A stretch of DNA of 64,000 bases from Nitrospinaceae bacterium. GTDB taxonomy: Bacteria; Nitrospinota; Nitrospinia; Nitrospinales; Nitrospinaceae. The notes below the pieces were generated by a model, which did not search any database, had not been told where the DNA came from, and saw nothing but the letters and a program-made list of their open reading frames with translations. The DNA lies in contig JANQEK010000005.1 of NCBI GenBank assembly GCA_028278405.1, positions 55,699-119,698 of the forward strand, given 5' to 3'. How positions within the stretch are numbered: position 1 is the first letter of the stretch; every line of letters begins with the position of its first letter. Both the position numbers and the translations under genes were made by a program. Shown here piece after piece: positions 1 to 8,600 of this stretch.

Positions 1-375
1 CGGTACGGCTTCCTGCATAAAACGACCCCGTTGACGAACCAGATGAACGGCATCCCGAAACTTGAGGGCTCCCGCCGCAACCAGCGCGGAAAATTCACCC
101 AGGCTATGGCCTGCCGTCATTACAAAATCTATATCATGCTCTTTCAATCTTTTCAAGGCAATACTACTGTGGATCAACAACGCGGGCTGTGTGTTCTCTG
201 TCAATTTCAGAACTTCCTCCGGACCATTAAAACAGATGTCGGCAATATCATGCCCCAGCACTTCGCAGGCTTCGTCAAACATCGCTCGACACGTATCATC
301 CGAATCATAAAAATCTTTTCCCATTCCAACGAACTGAGATCCCTGTCCGGGAAATAAAAAAGCTGTCTTCACCAT
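1..375 (-). CDS. fabD: Malonyl-CoA:ACP transacylase, N-terminal part (runs off window)
   Basis: Transfers malonyl from CoA to acyl carrier protein to feed fatty-acid elongation in the cytoplasm. The visible 125 residues start MVKTAFLFPGQGSQ, carry the family's GQGSQ oxyanion motif near the N-terminus and the nucleophile motif GHSLGE (Ser about residue 92), and break off at the window edge. The ATG at 375 overlaps the end of fabH by 7 nt (a GTG at 372 would give a 4-nt overlap), with GGGGAG upstream, so translation is probably coupled. It is the last visible gene of the plsX-fabH-fabD operon. Identity is clear; the C-terminal half is not in view. Confidence 0.95.
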   Translation of the reverse strand, partial: MVKTAFLFPGQGSQFVGMGKDFYDSDDTCRAMFDEACEVLGHDIADICFNGPEEVLKLTENTQPALLIHSSIALKRLKEHDIDFVMTAGHSLGEFSALVAAGALKFRDAVHLVRQRGRFMQEAVP

Positions 376-1370
376 CGAATCGCCGCCGCTCCCCAAGTTA
401 GGCCTGCACCCAAAACGGTAAGCAGACTCAAAGTTCCAGGTTGAAGTCTTCCAGCTTCGCGCGCTTCATGAAGCGCGATCGGAATGGAAGCCCCGCTGGT
501 GTTTCCATATTTATGAATATTGACAAAAAATTTGTCGATATTCATATTCAGTTTTTCAGAGACCGTTTCAATAATTCTGCGATTGGCTTGATGGGGAATC
601 ACCACATCCACATCATCGGTAGACAATCCATTGAACTCCAGACATTCCCTAGAAACTTCGCTCATACGCTTCACGGCCATTTTAAAGGTCGATTGACCGG
701 ACATTTTCAAACAATACATCTTGTTGTCCACTGCTTCTCGGTTCACCGGCTCTCTTCCAATACCGCCGGGCACGATCAACATGTCGGATTGGTTGCCGTC
801 AGAATAAATATGTGACGAAAGGATACCTGCCGGTTCGTCTTTTTCGACGCGCTTGACTATCACCGCGCCGGCACCATCTCCGAATAAGATACAGGTTGTC
901 CGGTCAGCCCAGTCCATGATTCGGGAATTAACTTCTGCGCCGATCACCATTACGTTTTCATACCGTCCGCTCTTGATGTACTGCTCTGCAATCGACAACC
1001 CAAACACAAAACCGGAACAAACAGCAGAAATATCATAGGCCGCGGCCCCGGAGGCGCCCAAATTCTTTTGCACAAAACAAGCCGTCGACGGATAAAGTAC
1101 ATCCGGTGTGGAGGTGCAGACAATAATCATATCCAGTTCATCCGGAGCCATGCCTGCCGAGTTCAAAGCATTTTTGGCCGCATGCGCTCCTAAAGTGGAG
1201 GACGACTCATCTTTTCGGGCAATTCTTCTTTCTTGAATACCAGTGCGGGCGCGAATCCACTCATCCGAGGTATCCAGAGTTTTTTCCAGGTCTGCATTGG
1301 TCAGAATTTTTTCGGGAAGGTATATTCCCGTTCCTACAATTTCAGCCTGGTATAAGGAGCGTTTGCTCAT
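369..1370 (-). CDS. fabH: 3-oxoacyl-ACP synthase III (KAS III)
   Basis: Starts fatty-acid synthesis by condensing acetyl-CoA (or another acyl-CoA primer) with malonyl-ACP. At 333 residues it has the usual length. The Cys-His-Asn catalytic triad is visible: C118 in AVCSGF, H260 in IPHQANRR and N290 in YGNTSGAS. It lies between plsX (42-nt gap) and fabD (overlap), the classic bacterial order. No membrane segment or signal peptide is seen. Confidence 0.97.
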   Translation of the reverse strand: MSKRSLYQAEIVGTGIYLPEKILTNADLEKTLDTSDEWIRARTGIQERRIARKDESSSTLGAHAAKNALNSAGMAPDELDMIIVCTSTPDVLYPSTACFVQKNLGASGAAAYDISAVCSGFVFGLSIAEQYIKSGRYENVMVIGAEVNSRIMDWADRTTCILFGDGAGAVIVKRVEKDEPAGILSSHIYSDGNQSDMLIVPGGIGREPVNREAVDNKMYCLKMSGQSTFKMAVKRMSEVSRECLEFNGLSTDDVDVVIPHQANRRIIETVSEKLNMNIDKFFVNIHKYGNTSGASIPIALHEAREAGRLQPGTLSLLTVLGAGLTWGAAAIRW

Positions 1371-1412
1371 AAGCAGATCAAGTTGGATGGTTTGAATTAA
1401 AGGATTGAACGG

Positions 1413-2516
1413 TTAGTTTTTGGAAGAATCGGTCGTTTCCTCGGAAGTTTTAGAATCTTTTGGGTCATCCTCGGACCCGGTAACGATATCTTTAATATGT
1501 TGCCAGAGAGATCCTCCGCCGTCCAGATTGTATTCAATATCTTCACAAATATGTTCATTGATCTTTTTTTCAACAAACTTATGCGCCTGGTAAATGGCAT
1601 TCTTGATGGCCTTAGGACTGGAACTACCGTGGGCGATAATGCACACTCCATTGATTCCCAGAAGCGGCGCTCCTCCTTTTTCTGAATAATCGACTTTCTT
1701 CTTCATCTCCGCCAAGTGAGGTTTCAACAACATGTAACTCAGCTTGGTGGTCATCCCCGTCTTAAAGAGATTTTTCAAACTGCCGCCGATCATTTCGGCC
1801 AGGCTTTCACTGATTTTGAGGGCCACGTTGCCGGTAAAGCCGTCGCATACGATCACGTCGGCGTTACCCCGATAGACCTCTTTCCCTTCAACATTGCCTA
1901 TAAAGTTAATATGGCTCTTTTTAAGCAGCTTGAAAGCCTCCTTTGTGGTTTCATTCCCCTTGCTGTCTTCTTCACCGATACTTAATAAACCAACCCCAGG
2001 GTTATCGTTTCCCAGAATGTACTTGGCATAAGCGTGGCCCATAATTCCAAACTGAAACAACTGGTTGGTTTTACAATCCACATTGGCGCCGGCATCGAGA
2101 AGAATAGATGTACCCTTGGCTGTCGGCAGTTGAATCGCAATGGCCGGCCGGTCCACTCCTTTTAAAGGACGTAAGATGATTGTGGAATACGCGAGAACCG
2201 CGCCAGTGTTGCCGGCACTCACAAAGGCAGAAGCTTCGCCTTTTTTAACCAGGTCCACCCCGATCTTGATCGAGGATTTCTTTTTCGTTCGGATCACCTT
2301 GCCGGGGCTGTCATGCATCTCAACCACTTCATCCGCATGCTCTACTTCAATGCCCAGCTGCTTCCAGTCCTCGTATTTCTCCAACTCTTGATAAACTCGA
2401 TGGGAAATGCCCGTGAGGATGATGGGAATCTTGAATTCCCGCGCCGCCAACACAGAGCCTTCAACAATGGCCTCTGGAGCATGGTCTCCCCCCATTGCGT
2501 CAACAGCAATTTTCAT
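1413..2516 (-). CDS. plsX: Phosphate acyltransferase PlsX
   Basis: Converts acyl-ACP to acyl-phosphate for phospholipid synthesis (PlsX/PlsY route). The 367-residue protein opens with the family signature MKIAVDAMGGDHAPE and contains the GNTGA and GEEDSKGNE segments typical of PlsX. The tail beyond about residue 345 is acidic and Ser/Thr-rich and looks like a lineage-specific extension. The ATG start has GGAGG about 11 nt upstream. It follows rpmF in the same operon, the usual DUF177-rpmF-plsX-fab arrangement. Confidence 0.97.
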   Translation of the reverse strand: MKIAVDAMGGDHAPEAIVEGSVLAAREFKIPIILTGISHRVYQELEKYEDWKQLGIEVEHADEVVEMHDSPGKVIRTKKKSSIKIGVDLVKKGEASAFVSAGNTGAVLAYSTIILRPLKGVDRPAIAIQLPTAKGTSILLDAGANVDCKTNQLFQFGIMGHAYAKYILGNDNPGVGLLSIGEEDSKGNETTKEAFKLLKKSHINFIGNVEGKEVYRGNADVIVCDGFTGNVALKISESLAEMIGGSLKNLFKTGMTTKLSYMLLKPHLAEMKKKVDYSEKGGAPLLGINGVCIIAHGSSSPKAIKNAIYQAHKFVEKKINEHICEDIEYNLDGGGSLWQHIKDIVTGSEDDPKDSKTSEETTDSSKN

Positions 2517-2698
2517 TTCTGACTATTTTCCTCCGGAAGGTTCAAGGGGGATCCGCCAAATACCTCTTTAAGATAATGTTCGAGGAAATGCGGTTATCAA
2601 AAAATGCGTCCGGCAGTTTATTCGGGATAAGGCAATACTTTTTCAATGGTTGAAATTCAAATAAACCGGTCGATCTGGATTGGAATCGATGAATCTAC

Positions 2699-2881
2699 TT
2701 AGACTGCTTCAACCTCTATAACTTCTTTACCCTTGTAGTATCCGCAGTGAGGACAAACATGGTGAGGTCGCATAATCTCGTGACATTGAGGGCATTCACC
2801 ATAAGCAGGAACACTTAAGCGATCGTGTGAACGTCTCATACCTCTTCTTGATTTGGATGTTCGTTTCTTGGGTACTGGCAT
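2699..2881 (-). CDS. rpmF: Ribosomal protein L32
   Basis: A 60-residue large-subunit ribosomal protein. The basic N-terminus ([19 protein letters not shown]) and a CPQC...CPHC pair (a zinc-ribbon, so the zinc-binding C+ paralogue type) identify it. It sits 19 nt downstream of the DUF177 gene and about 180 nt upstream of plsX, the standard cluster linking ribosome and lipid synthesis. The presence of the four cysteines suggests no zinc-independent version is needed at this locus. Confidence 0.97.
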   Translation of the reverse strand: MPVPKKRTSKSRRGMRRSHDRLSVPAYGECPQCHEIMRPHHVCPHCGYYKGKEVIEVEAV

Positions 2882-2900
2882 GCCGATTTCCTTAAAAAAA

Positions 2901-3440
2901 CTACTTCAGTTTATCTTTCAACGTTTTTAAAACGGCCAATCGCGGATCAATGGAATCCTTATCCGAACACTGACAATTTTCTTTATTTCGATTTACCCCG
3001 CATTGAGAACAGATTCCCTGGCAATCGGTCTTGCACAACCGAACCAAGGGCAAACTCAACAACATCTGGTCATACACGGCCTGGGTTAAATCAATTTGAT
3101 CATCGGAGTAAAACTCCATCTCGATATCTGAGGCATGGAGTTCAACATCCGTTTCATGTCCTTCGGTTTCATTCCCGGGAACATAATGGGACGAAATCTT
3201 GGAGCGGATTTTGTAAATCAACGGTTCCAAGCATCGGGAACAAACCAATTCCATTTCAGTGGAAATGTTTCCCTTAAGAAAAACTTCCCGACCCATTTTT
3301 GAAAGACTGCCCCGAACACAGACGTCTTTCTTTAAAATTGCTTCTACCGGATCGATTTGAAAATAATCCGGTTTTTCGACAAACTCAAAAACATATTCCT
3401 CGTCATCCGGAATATCATCAAAATTTACGACCAAACTCAT
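2901..3440 (-). CDS. DUF177 / YceD-family protein
   Basis: Member of the YceD/DUF177 family, whose bacterial members are co-transcribed with rpmF and are implicated in 23S rRNA or large-subunit metabolism. The 179-residue protein has an N-terminal beta-rich half with CSRC (residues about 71-74) and a C-terminal [13 protein letters not shown] cysteine cluster, a typical family ending. It is the first gene of the rpmF-plsX-fabH-fabD operon. The ATG start has GGGTGG just upstream, and a promoter matching TTGACT-N17-TAGTAT lies about 75 nt upstream of the start. Confidence 0.85.
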   Translation of the reverse strand: MSLVVNFDDIPDDEEYVFEFVEKPDYFQIDPVEAILKKDVCVRGSLSKMGREVFLKGNISTEMELVCSRCLEPLIYKIRSKISSHYVPGNETEGHETDVELHASDIEMEFYSDDQIDLTQAVYDQMLLSLPLVRLCKTDCQGICSQCGVNRNKENCQCSDKDSIDPRLAVLKTLKDKLK

Positions 3441-3514
3441 GGTCCACCCGCTGACTCAAAAAGCATTGTGAATATTAAATTGTGTCGCGCAAGAAGGCGG
3501 GTAAGGTACTAAAA

Positions 3515-3543
3515 ATACTAGCTTTAATAAGTTAAAGAGTCAA
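3515..3543 (-). promoter_or_regulatory. Sigma70-type promoter of the DUF177-rpmF-plsX-fabHD operon
   Basis: On the minus strand, TTGACT (3538-3543) and TAGTAT (3515-3520) are separated by exactly 17 nt. The element lies between the upstream xerC/D stop and the DUF177 start, giving a leader of roughly 70 nt. The match was made by eye; no start-site data exist here. Confidence 0.55.
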
Positions 3544-3567
3544 GGGAAAATTATTCCTTCAGCCCCT

Positions 3568-4446
3568 TCATGAACGGGGATGACATTTGTCAAAAACCTC
3601 CCGCATTCTCTCTTGGACCACATGTGTATAGATCTGCGTGGTGGATATGTCCGAATGCCCCAACATTTGCTGAACCGACCGCAAATCAGCTCCTCTTTCC
3701 AGGAGATGAGTCGCAAAAGCATGCCGTAATGTGTGTGGCGAGGCAGGTACCGTAATATTAGCCTTAAGGGCGTACTGTTTCAATGTTTTCCAGAAGGCCT
3801 GCCGAGTCATGGGCATGGTTCTTCGGGAAATAAACAGTGCACGGAGATTTCTGTTTTTTGCCAACCGGGGGCGGCTTTTCTCCAGATACGCCTTTAAACA
3901 GGACTGAGCGACTTCCCCCAAGGGAATCACCCGCTCCTTCCCGCCCTTTCCATACGAACGGATGAATCCAACCTCTAAATTCAGATCGTTCAACTCCAAT
4001 GATATCAATTCACTGACCCGAACCCCGGTGGCGTACAGGACCTCCAGCATGGCTTTGTCCCTGAGCCCCAAAGGCGTTTCCACGTCAGGCTGATTCAAAA
4101 GAGATTCCACCTCATTCAAGGAAAGAGTGCGAGGTAGTTTGCGCCAGGTTTTGGGTGTCTCCAAGGTCTCCACAGGGTTCTTTTCGATCAGACTTTCTCC
4201 AACCAGATACTTGAAAAACGACCTCAGGGAAGACAAAGAGCGAGCGATGGATCGAGATGACAGCCCCTGATTGTGCAAATTCAATAGAAACTCGCGAATA
4301 TCCGAGGAACTGATAGACTTCAGCGACACCTTGGGCTGGAAGGAAACGAACCGAGAAATATCACGCCGGTATCCGTCCACCGTGTTGGGGGAATGGCGTT
4401 TCTCGACAAACAAATGTTCGGTAAATTCCCGGACCAGCTCTTCCAT
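3568..4446 (-). CDS. XerC/XerD-type tyrosine recombinase
   Basis: Site-specific tyrosine recombinase, most likely one of the chromosome-dimer-resolution pair acting at dif. With the ATG at 4446 it has 292 residues, the usual Xer length; an in-frame TTG 60 nt earlier was rejected because it adds a non-family tail. The N-terminal SAM-like DNA-binding domain spans about 1-90. The catalytic set is complete and correctly spaced: R143, K167, H238, R241, H264 and Y273. Without a comparison I cannot separate XerC from XerD. It stands divergent to fbp and is not next to any integration scar, which argues against a phage integrase. Confidence 0.88.
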   Translation of the reverse strand: MEELVREFTEHLFVEKRHSPNTVDGYRRDISRFVSFQPKVSLKSISSSDIREFLLNLHNQGLSSRSIARSLSSLRSFFKYLVGESLIEKNPVETLETPKTWRKLPRTLSLNEVESLLNQPDVETPLGLRDKAMLEVLYATGVRVSELISLELNDLNLEVGFIRSYGKGGKERVIPLGEVAQSCLKAYLEKSRPRLAKNRNLRALFISRRTMPMTRQAFWKTLKQYALKANITVPASPHTLRHAFATHLLERGADLRSVQQMLGHSDISTTQIYTHVVQERMREVFDKCHPRS

Positions 4447-4531
4447 TTTGAAACCATCTAAAGGTTTATTTATCAAAACTTTATGACAAACTTCCCGAAT
4501 AATCAATGAAATTATCGGTGGGTAGGAAAAT

Positions 4532-4560
4532 TTGCCGAAAATAATTAAATCAGTTAGAAT
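4532..4560 (+). promoter_or_regulatory. Promoter of fbp-hisS
   Basis: TTGCCG (4532-4537) and TAGAAT (4555-4560) are separated by 17 nt in the divergent gap between xerC/D and fbp. This leaves a leader of about 50 nt before the fbp ATG at 4616 and argues against any fbp start upstream of that ATG. Confidence 0.45.
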
Positions 4561-4615
4561 TACACCCGCCTGTCAAACACCATTCATTTTCTCAACCACC
4601 CTTAGAAAGACCGAC

Positions 4616-5608
4616 ATGGAACGAATCACTCTCATTCAACACCTACGGCGACGCCAGAATATGGCTGAAGGGGCTACCGGAGAATTCACCAGCCTGATGA
4701 TGGAAATTCTGGTGGCAGCCAAGTTTGTCTCCTTGCAGGTCAATAACGCGGGTTTGGGTGAAGATATTCTGGGATTGACGGGCCGGGTTAACATCCAGGG
4801 CGAAGAGGTTCAAAAACTGGATGAATACGCCAATGAGATTTTTACCAAACTACTGGGGAATTCCGGTCTCATTTGTGCCATAACCTCCGAGGAATATGAC
4901 AAACCGGTAATCATTCCGCCAGATCAGGCGGGCAAATATGTGTTCACCATGGACCCGCTGGACGGATCTTCCAACATCGATGTCAACGTCAGCATCGGCA
5001 CCATTTTCTCCATTTACCGCAAGCAAAGTCCGGGCAACGAAGTCACCGATGACGATCTGCTTCAGAAGGGATCACAACAGGTGGCATCCGGTTACATCGT
5101 ATACGGTTCCAGCACGATGTTCGTTTACACTTCCGGTGAGGGTGTTCATGGATTCACGCTCGATCCCTCCTTGGGAGAATTTTTCTTATCGCACAGCGAC
5201 ATCAAGATCCCGGAATCCGGTACCACTTACAGCATCAACGAGGGTAATATCGAAACCTGGGAAGAACCTCAAAAAAATCTCGTCGACTATATGAAGGAGA
5301 CGGATAAGGAAACTCAAAGGCCCTACAAGTTGAGATACATCGGTTCACTTGTATCCGATTTCCACCGCACACTCCTTAAGGGAGGAATTTTCATGTACCC
5401 GGGCGACCAGAAAAACCCCCAGGGAAAACTGCGCTATGCCTTTGAGGCCGCCCCTCTCGCTTTTATTGTGGAACACGCCGGAGGCAAAGCCACCAATGGT
5501 CAAACCCGAATACTGGATATCCAACCCTCGGAAATCCATCAAAGGACTCCCCTCTTCATTGGAAGCACTCGCGAGGTGGACCTGGTTGACCGGTTCCTCA
5601 AGAAATAA
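4616..5608 (+). CDS. fbp: Fructose-1,6-bisphosphatase, class I
   Basis: Hydrolyses fructose-1,6-bisphosphate to fructose-6-phosphate in gluconeogenesis or a carbon-fixation cycle. From the ATG at 4616 the protein has 330 residues, matching the class I family. The metal/substrate signature DPLDGSSNID is present near residue 110, with KLRYIGS and GGIFMYPGD further on. The upstream in-frame TTG at 4532 lies inside the promoter and is not used. hisS follows after 30 nt, so the two are probably co-transcribed. Confidence 0.95.
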   Translation: MERITLIQHLRRRQNMAEGATGEFTSLMMEILVAAKFVSLQVNNAGLGEDILGLTGRVNIQGEEVQKLDEYANEIFTKLLGNSGLICAITSEEYDKPVIIPPDQAGKYVFTMDPLDGSSNIDVNVSIGTIFSIYRKQSPGNEVTDDDLLQKGSQQVASGYIVYGSSTMFVYTSGEGVHGFTLDPSLGEFFLSHSDIKIPESGTTYSINEGNIETWEEPQKNLVDYMKETDKETQRPYKLRYIGSLVSDFHRTLLKGGIFMYPGDQKNPQGKLRYAFEAAPLAFIVEHAGGKATNGQTRILDIQPSEIHQRTPLFIGSTREVDLVDRFLKK

Positions 5609-5638
5609 TCTCCCATTCACAATTCAATCAACCTGTTT

Positions 5639-6940
5639 ATGAAAATCAAGAGCATCAAAGGCGTCAAGGACATCCTGCCCGGAGAAATTGAAAAGTGGCA
5701 ATGGGTGGAATCCGTAGCAGGCTGGATGTTTTCCCGATACGGTTTCAAGGAAATCCGGCTCCCCATTTTTGAATACACCGACCTGTTTAAAAGAAGTATC
5801 GGTGATACCACAGACATCGTGGAAAAGGAGATGTACACCTTCAAGGATAAAGGAGGTGAGGAGATCACGCTCCGGCCGGAAGGAACCGCTTCTGTCGTTC
5901 GGTCCTACATTGAGCACAAAATGCATGGCCAGAACCAGTTAACCAAACTGTATTACCTCGGTCCCATGTTTCGTTATGAACGACCGCAGGCGGGACGCTT
6001 TCGCCAGTTTTACCAGATCGGGGTGGAAGCCATGGGATCATCCAGTCCAGCCATCGATGCGGAAGTGATGATCATGCTTATAGAGTTTTTCAAGACACTG
6101 GGCCTGAACGATCTCGAACTCCAGATCAACTCTCTGGGATGCAAAGATTGTCGTCCGCAATACCGTGAGACCCTCAAATCGGCGATCAAACCGCATTTGA
6201 AAGAATTATGCAGCAACTGCAACCAGCGTTACGAGCGAAACCCATTGCGTGTTCTTGATTGCAAGGTGGAATGCTGCAGTGAAATTGCCAAAGGCCTCCC
6301 AAAATTCAAAGATCATCTCTGCTCGCAATGCGAACAGGATTTTGCCCAGGTCCAGGAATTTCTGGATGCGGTCAACACTTCTTATAGTGTCAACGATCAA
6401 ATCGTGCGCGGTCTTGATTATTACAATAAAACGACGTTCGAAGTGATTTCAAAAACCGGACTGGGATCGCAAAACGCCGTCTGCGGTGGCGGCCGTTATG
6501 ATTCCCTGGTGGAAGATTTTAATGGTCCTCCGACCCCCTGCTTCGGCTTCGCTCTCGGCTTGGAACGCCTGATCTCCCTTCTGCCCGAAGAAAAACTTCA
6601 AAACCTGGAGCAGCGTCCCGACATCTACCTGGTTTGCCTCGGTGAGGAAGCGCAGCAATTGTCCTTTTCGGTCACTCATCAACTACGGACTGCCGGCTTC
6701 TGTGTAGAACGTGAGATTGAAGGGGGAAGCATGAAAAGTCAAATGCGCAAAGCCAATAAACTCGAAAGTCGGTTTGCGCTGATCATCGGGGAAAACGAAA
6801 TCAAGAACAACAAATACGTGTTAAAAAACATGAAAGATGGGGAACAATCGGAAATATCTGCGGATACCCTGACCCAGGAAGTGTACGACCACTACAAGCG
6901 CTGGAGCGATGCCCAATTGAAAGAATCTGGCCAAAAATGA
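5639..6940 (+). CDS. hisS: Histidyl-tRNA synthetase
   Basis: Charges tRNA-His with histidine. The 433-residue class II synthetase shows motif 2 (MFRYERPQAGRFRQF), the histidine-specific RGLDYY segment, motif 3 (FGFALGLERL) and a C-terminal anticodon-binding domain from about residue 330. A four-Cys region, with C-N-C near residue 192 and C-SQC near 222, sits in the insertion domain. It starts 30 nt after fbp. Confidence 0.97.
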   Translation: MKIKSIKGVKDILPGEIEKWQWVESVAGWMFSRYGFKEIRLPIFEYTDLFKRSIGDTTDIVEKEMYTFKDKGGEEITLRPEGTASVVRSYIEHKMHGQNQLTKLYYLGPMFRYERPQAGRFRQFYQIGVEAMGSSSPAIDAEVMIMLIEFFKTLGLNDLELQINSLGCKDCRPQYRETLKSAIKPHLKELCSNCNQRYERNPLRVLDCKVECCSEIAKGLPKFKDHLCSQCEQDFAQVQEFLDAVNTSYSVNDQIVRGLDYYNKTTFEVISKTGLGSQNAVCGGGRYDSLVEDFNGPPTPCFGFALGLERLISLLPEEKLQNLEQRPDIYLVCLGEEAQQLSFSVTHQLRTAGFCVEREIEGGSMKSQMRKANKLESRFALIIGENEIKNNKYVLKNMKDGEQSEISADTLTQEVYDHYKRWSDAQLKESGQK

Positions 6941-6944
6941 TGGA

Positions 6945-6973
6945 TTGACCCTGTGGAATCTCCATGATAAGTT
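6945..6973 (+). promoter_or_regulatory. Possible promoter of the Fur-family gene
   Basis: TTGACC (6945-6950) and TAAGTT (6968-6973) are separated by 17 nt in the short gap after hisS, just before the GGGAGG ribosome-binding site of the regulator. The -10 match is only fair. Confidence 0.35.
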
Positions 6974-6994
6974 TTATGCTTAAAGGGAGGTTTT

Positions 6995-7423
6995 ATGGCC
7001 GCTGACGAACATGAAGTTCTTGAAAATTTCATCAATCAGCACAACCTGAAAATCACCAAACAGAGACGTGCCGTGCTGGAAGCGTTTCTGGGCAGTGAGG
7101 AACACCTCAGCGCTGAAGAACTTTATAAAAAAGTTTCAGCCAAGGAACCCAAAATCGGCTTGGCCACCGTATACCGGACCCTCGCTTTGTTGACCGAAAG
7201 CGGGCTTGCCGCAGAGCTTGATTTCGGCGACGGTCAGAAACGCTACGAACACAACTACGAACACGCCCACCACGATCATATGATCTGCACCCAATGCGGC
7301 AAGATCATCGAGTTCCACAATTCCACAATTGAAAAATTACAGGAAGACGTGGCCCGGGAACACGGCTTCGAAATGACCACTCACAAACTGGACATGTTCG
7401 GCATTTGCAATGATTGCCGTTAA
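6995..7423 (+). CDS. Fur-family metalloregulator
   Basis: A 142-residue transcriptional regulator of the Fur/PerR/Zur family. A winged-helix DNA-binding domain (about 10-85, with LATVYRTLALL as recognition helix) is followed by the His-rich dimer domain HHDHMICTQCGKIIEF and a final CNDC. The two CxxC pairs give the structural zinc site. The sequence alone does not tell whether it senses iron, peroxide, zinc or manganese; the closest look is Fur. The start has a strong GGGAGG. No obvious Fur box is seen in its own promoter. Confidence 0.9.
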   Translation: MAADEHEVLENFINQHNLKITKQRRAVLEAFLGSEEHLSAEELYKKVSAKEPKIGLATVYRTLALLTESGLAAELDFGDGQKRYEHNYEHAHHDHMICTQCGKIIEFHNSTIEKLQEDVAREHGFEMTTHKLDMFGICNDCR

Positions 7424-7485
7424 CCTGCACTTCCACAAAAATTTTTATCATCAAATCTTTTGAGCTTAGTACGAGGTTTTTCCAC

Positions 7486-8412
7486 TTAACCTTTTGCGGG
7501 GTTTTCTTTTTCTGCAGTAGTGGCAGGTGGTCCGGGTATGGATTTGGCGCAACGGAAGCCGACGTAATTATATAACTCGTCGACGCTGCCGCCATAGGTA
7601 GCGACTTTAGAGAACACGCGGTTTTTAGGGTTCAGCCAGGTCCGGTTGGTGATCCTGAGGGCTCCGGCGGAGGAATCAAACGATCCGCCGCGGATCACTT
7701 TGTTCTCCCCTTCTTTCGGTCCAGTGGGATTGGTCTCCTTGTTGCCGACGTAATAGGGACTGTACCAGTCCTCTGTCCACTCCCAAACGTTTCCCATCAT
7801 GTCGTGCAAGCCAAACTGGTTGGGTTTTTTCTGACCGACCGGATGGGTGATCTTGTCCGAGTTGTCTTCGAACCAAGCGTAGGCGCCGTTCATGACGTTG
7901 CCCCAAAAATACCGGGTCCTGGCGTATCCCCGAGCGGCGTATTCCCATTCCGCTTCCGTCGGCAACCGACAAACGCCGCCGGATTTTTCGATAAACTGTT
8001 GAACGTCAAAATAATTGACCTGCTCAACCGGATGATCGGCTTTAACATTCTTGGAGGGGTTGTAGCCCATGACTTTTTCCCAACGAGCCTGGGTCACTTC
8101 GTAGCGATCCATATAAAAATCGTCGAGACAGACTTCGTGCTCATATTTTTCATCGGCCTGGGCACGATCGTTTCCCATGGTGAAGCATCCCCCCTTGATG
8201 AACACCATCCCTTGCGGAGCCTGAGCGGCTTTAAGCTTGTCCTCTTCCGACAATTCCGGGGGAGCTGCCGGGGCCGACTTCTCACCACCTTCAACCGCTT
8301 CTATCTCCGAAATGGAAGGCACCTGATCTCCCTCTTTTTCGTTATCACTCTGAGAGCAACCCATGGGCAGGGTCAGCAGCAAAAGAATTCCGACTGTCCT
8401 GAAAACGTTCAT
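7486..8412 (-). CDS. SUMF1/FGE-sulfatase-domain lipoprotein
   Basis: Secreted lipoprotein of 308 residues: a signal peptide ending in a lipobox (LPMGC, Cys about residue 19), an acidic/Pro linker to about residue 65, then a formylglycine-generating-enzyme-like domain. The hallmarks GGCFTMGND, YEVTQARWE, RLPTEAEWEYAARG, MGNVWEWTEDWY and VIRGGSF are all visible. No sulfatase gene is nearby, and most bacterial members of this family are not true sulfatase activators, so the ligand or reaction is unknown. A second, shorter member is at 28912-29721. Confidence 0.85.
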   Translation of the reverse strand: MNVFRTVGILLLLTLPMGCSQSDNEKEGDQVPSISEIEAVEGGEKSAPAAPPELSEEDKLKAAQAPQGMVFIKGGCFTMGNDRAQADEKYEHEVCLDDFYMDRYEVTQARWEKVMGYNPSKNVKADHPVEQVNYFDVQQFIEKSGGVCRLPTEAEWEYAARGYARTRYFWGNVMNGAYAWFEDNSDKITHPVGQKKPNQFGLHDMMGNVWEWTEDWYSPYYVGNKETNPTGPKEGENKVIRGGSFDSSAGALRITNRTWLNPKNRVFSKVATYGGSVDELYNYVGFRCAKSIPGPPATTAEKENPAKG

Positions 8413-8600
8413 TGATCCTGAATTTCACCCTGAAAAAGAAAAGGAGGCATCATACCCTATAAATGCTGAATATTACTATTTCTTTCAGCTCTTGCGAAAA
8501 ATAAAATTAATCCGGTTTCCCCCTCCGGATCGGCTAAAATATTTGAAAATTATGCCGATATAGAGATATCACTTGAAAACCGTGCTGCCCCTTTATTGAA

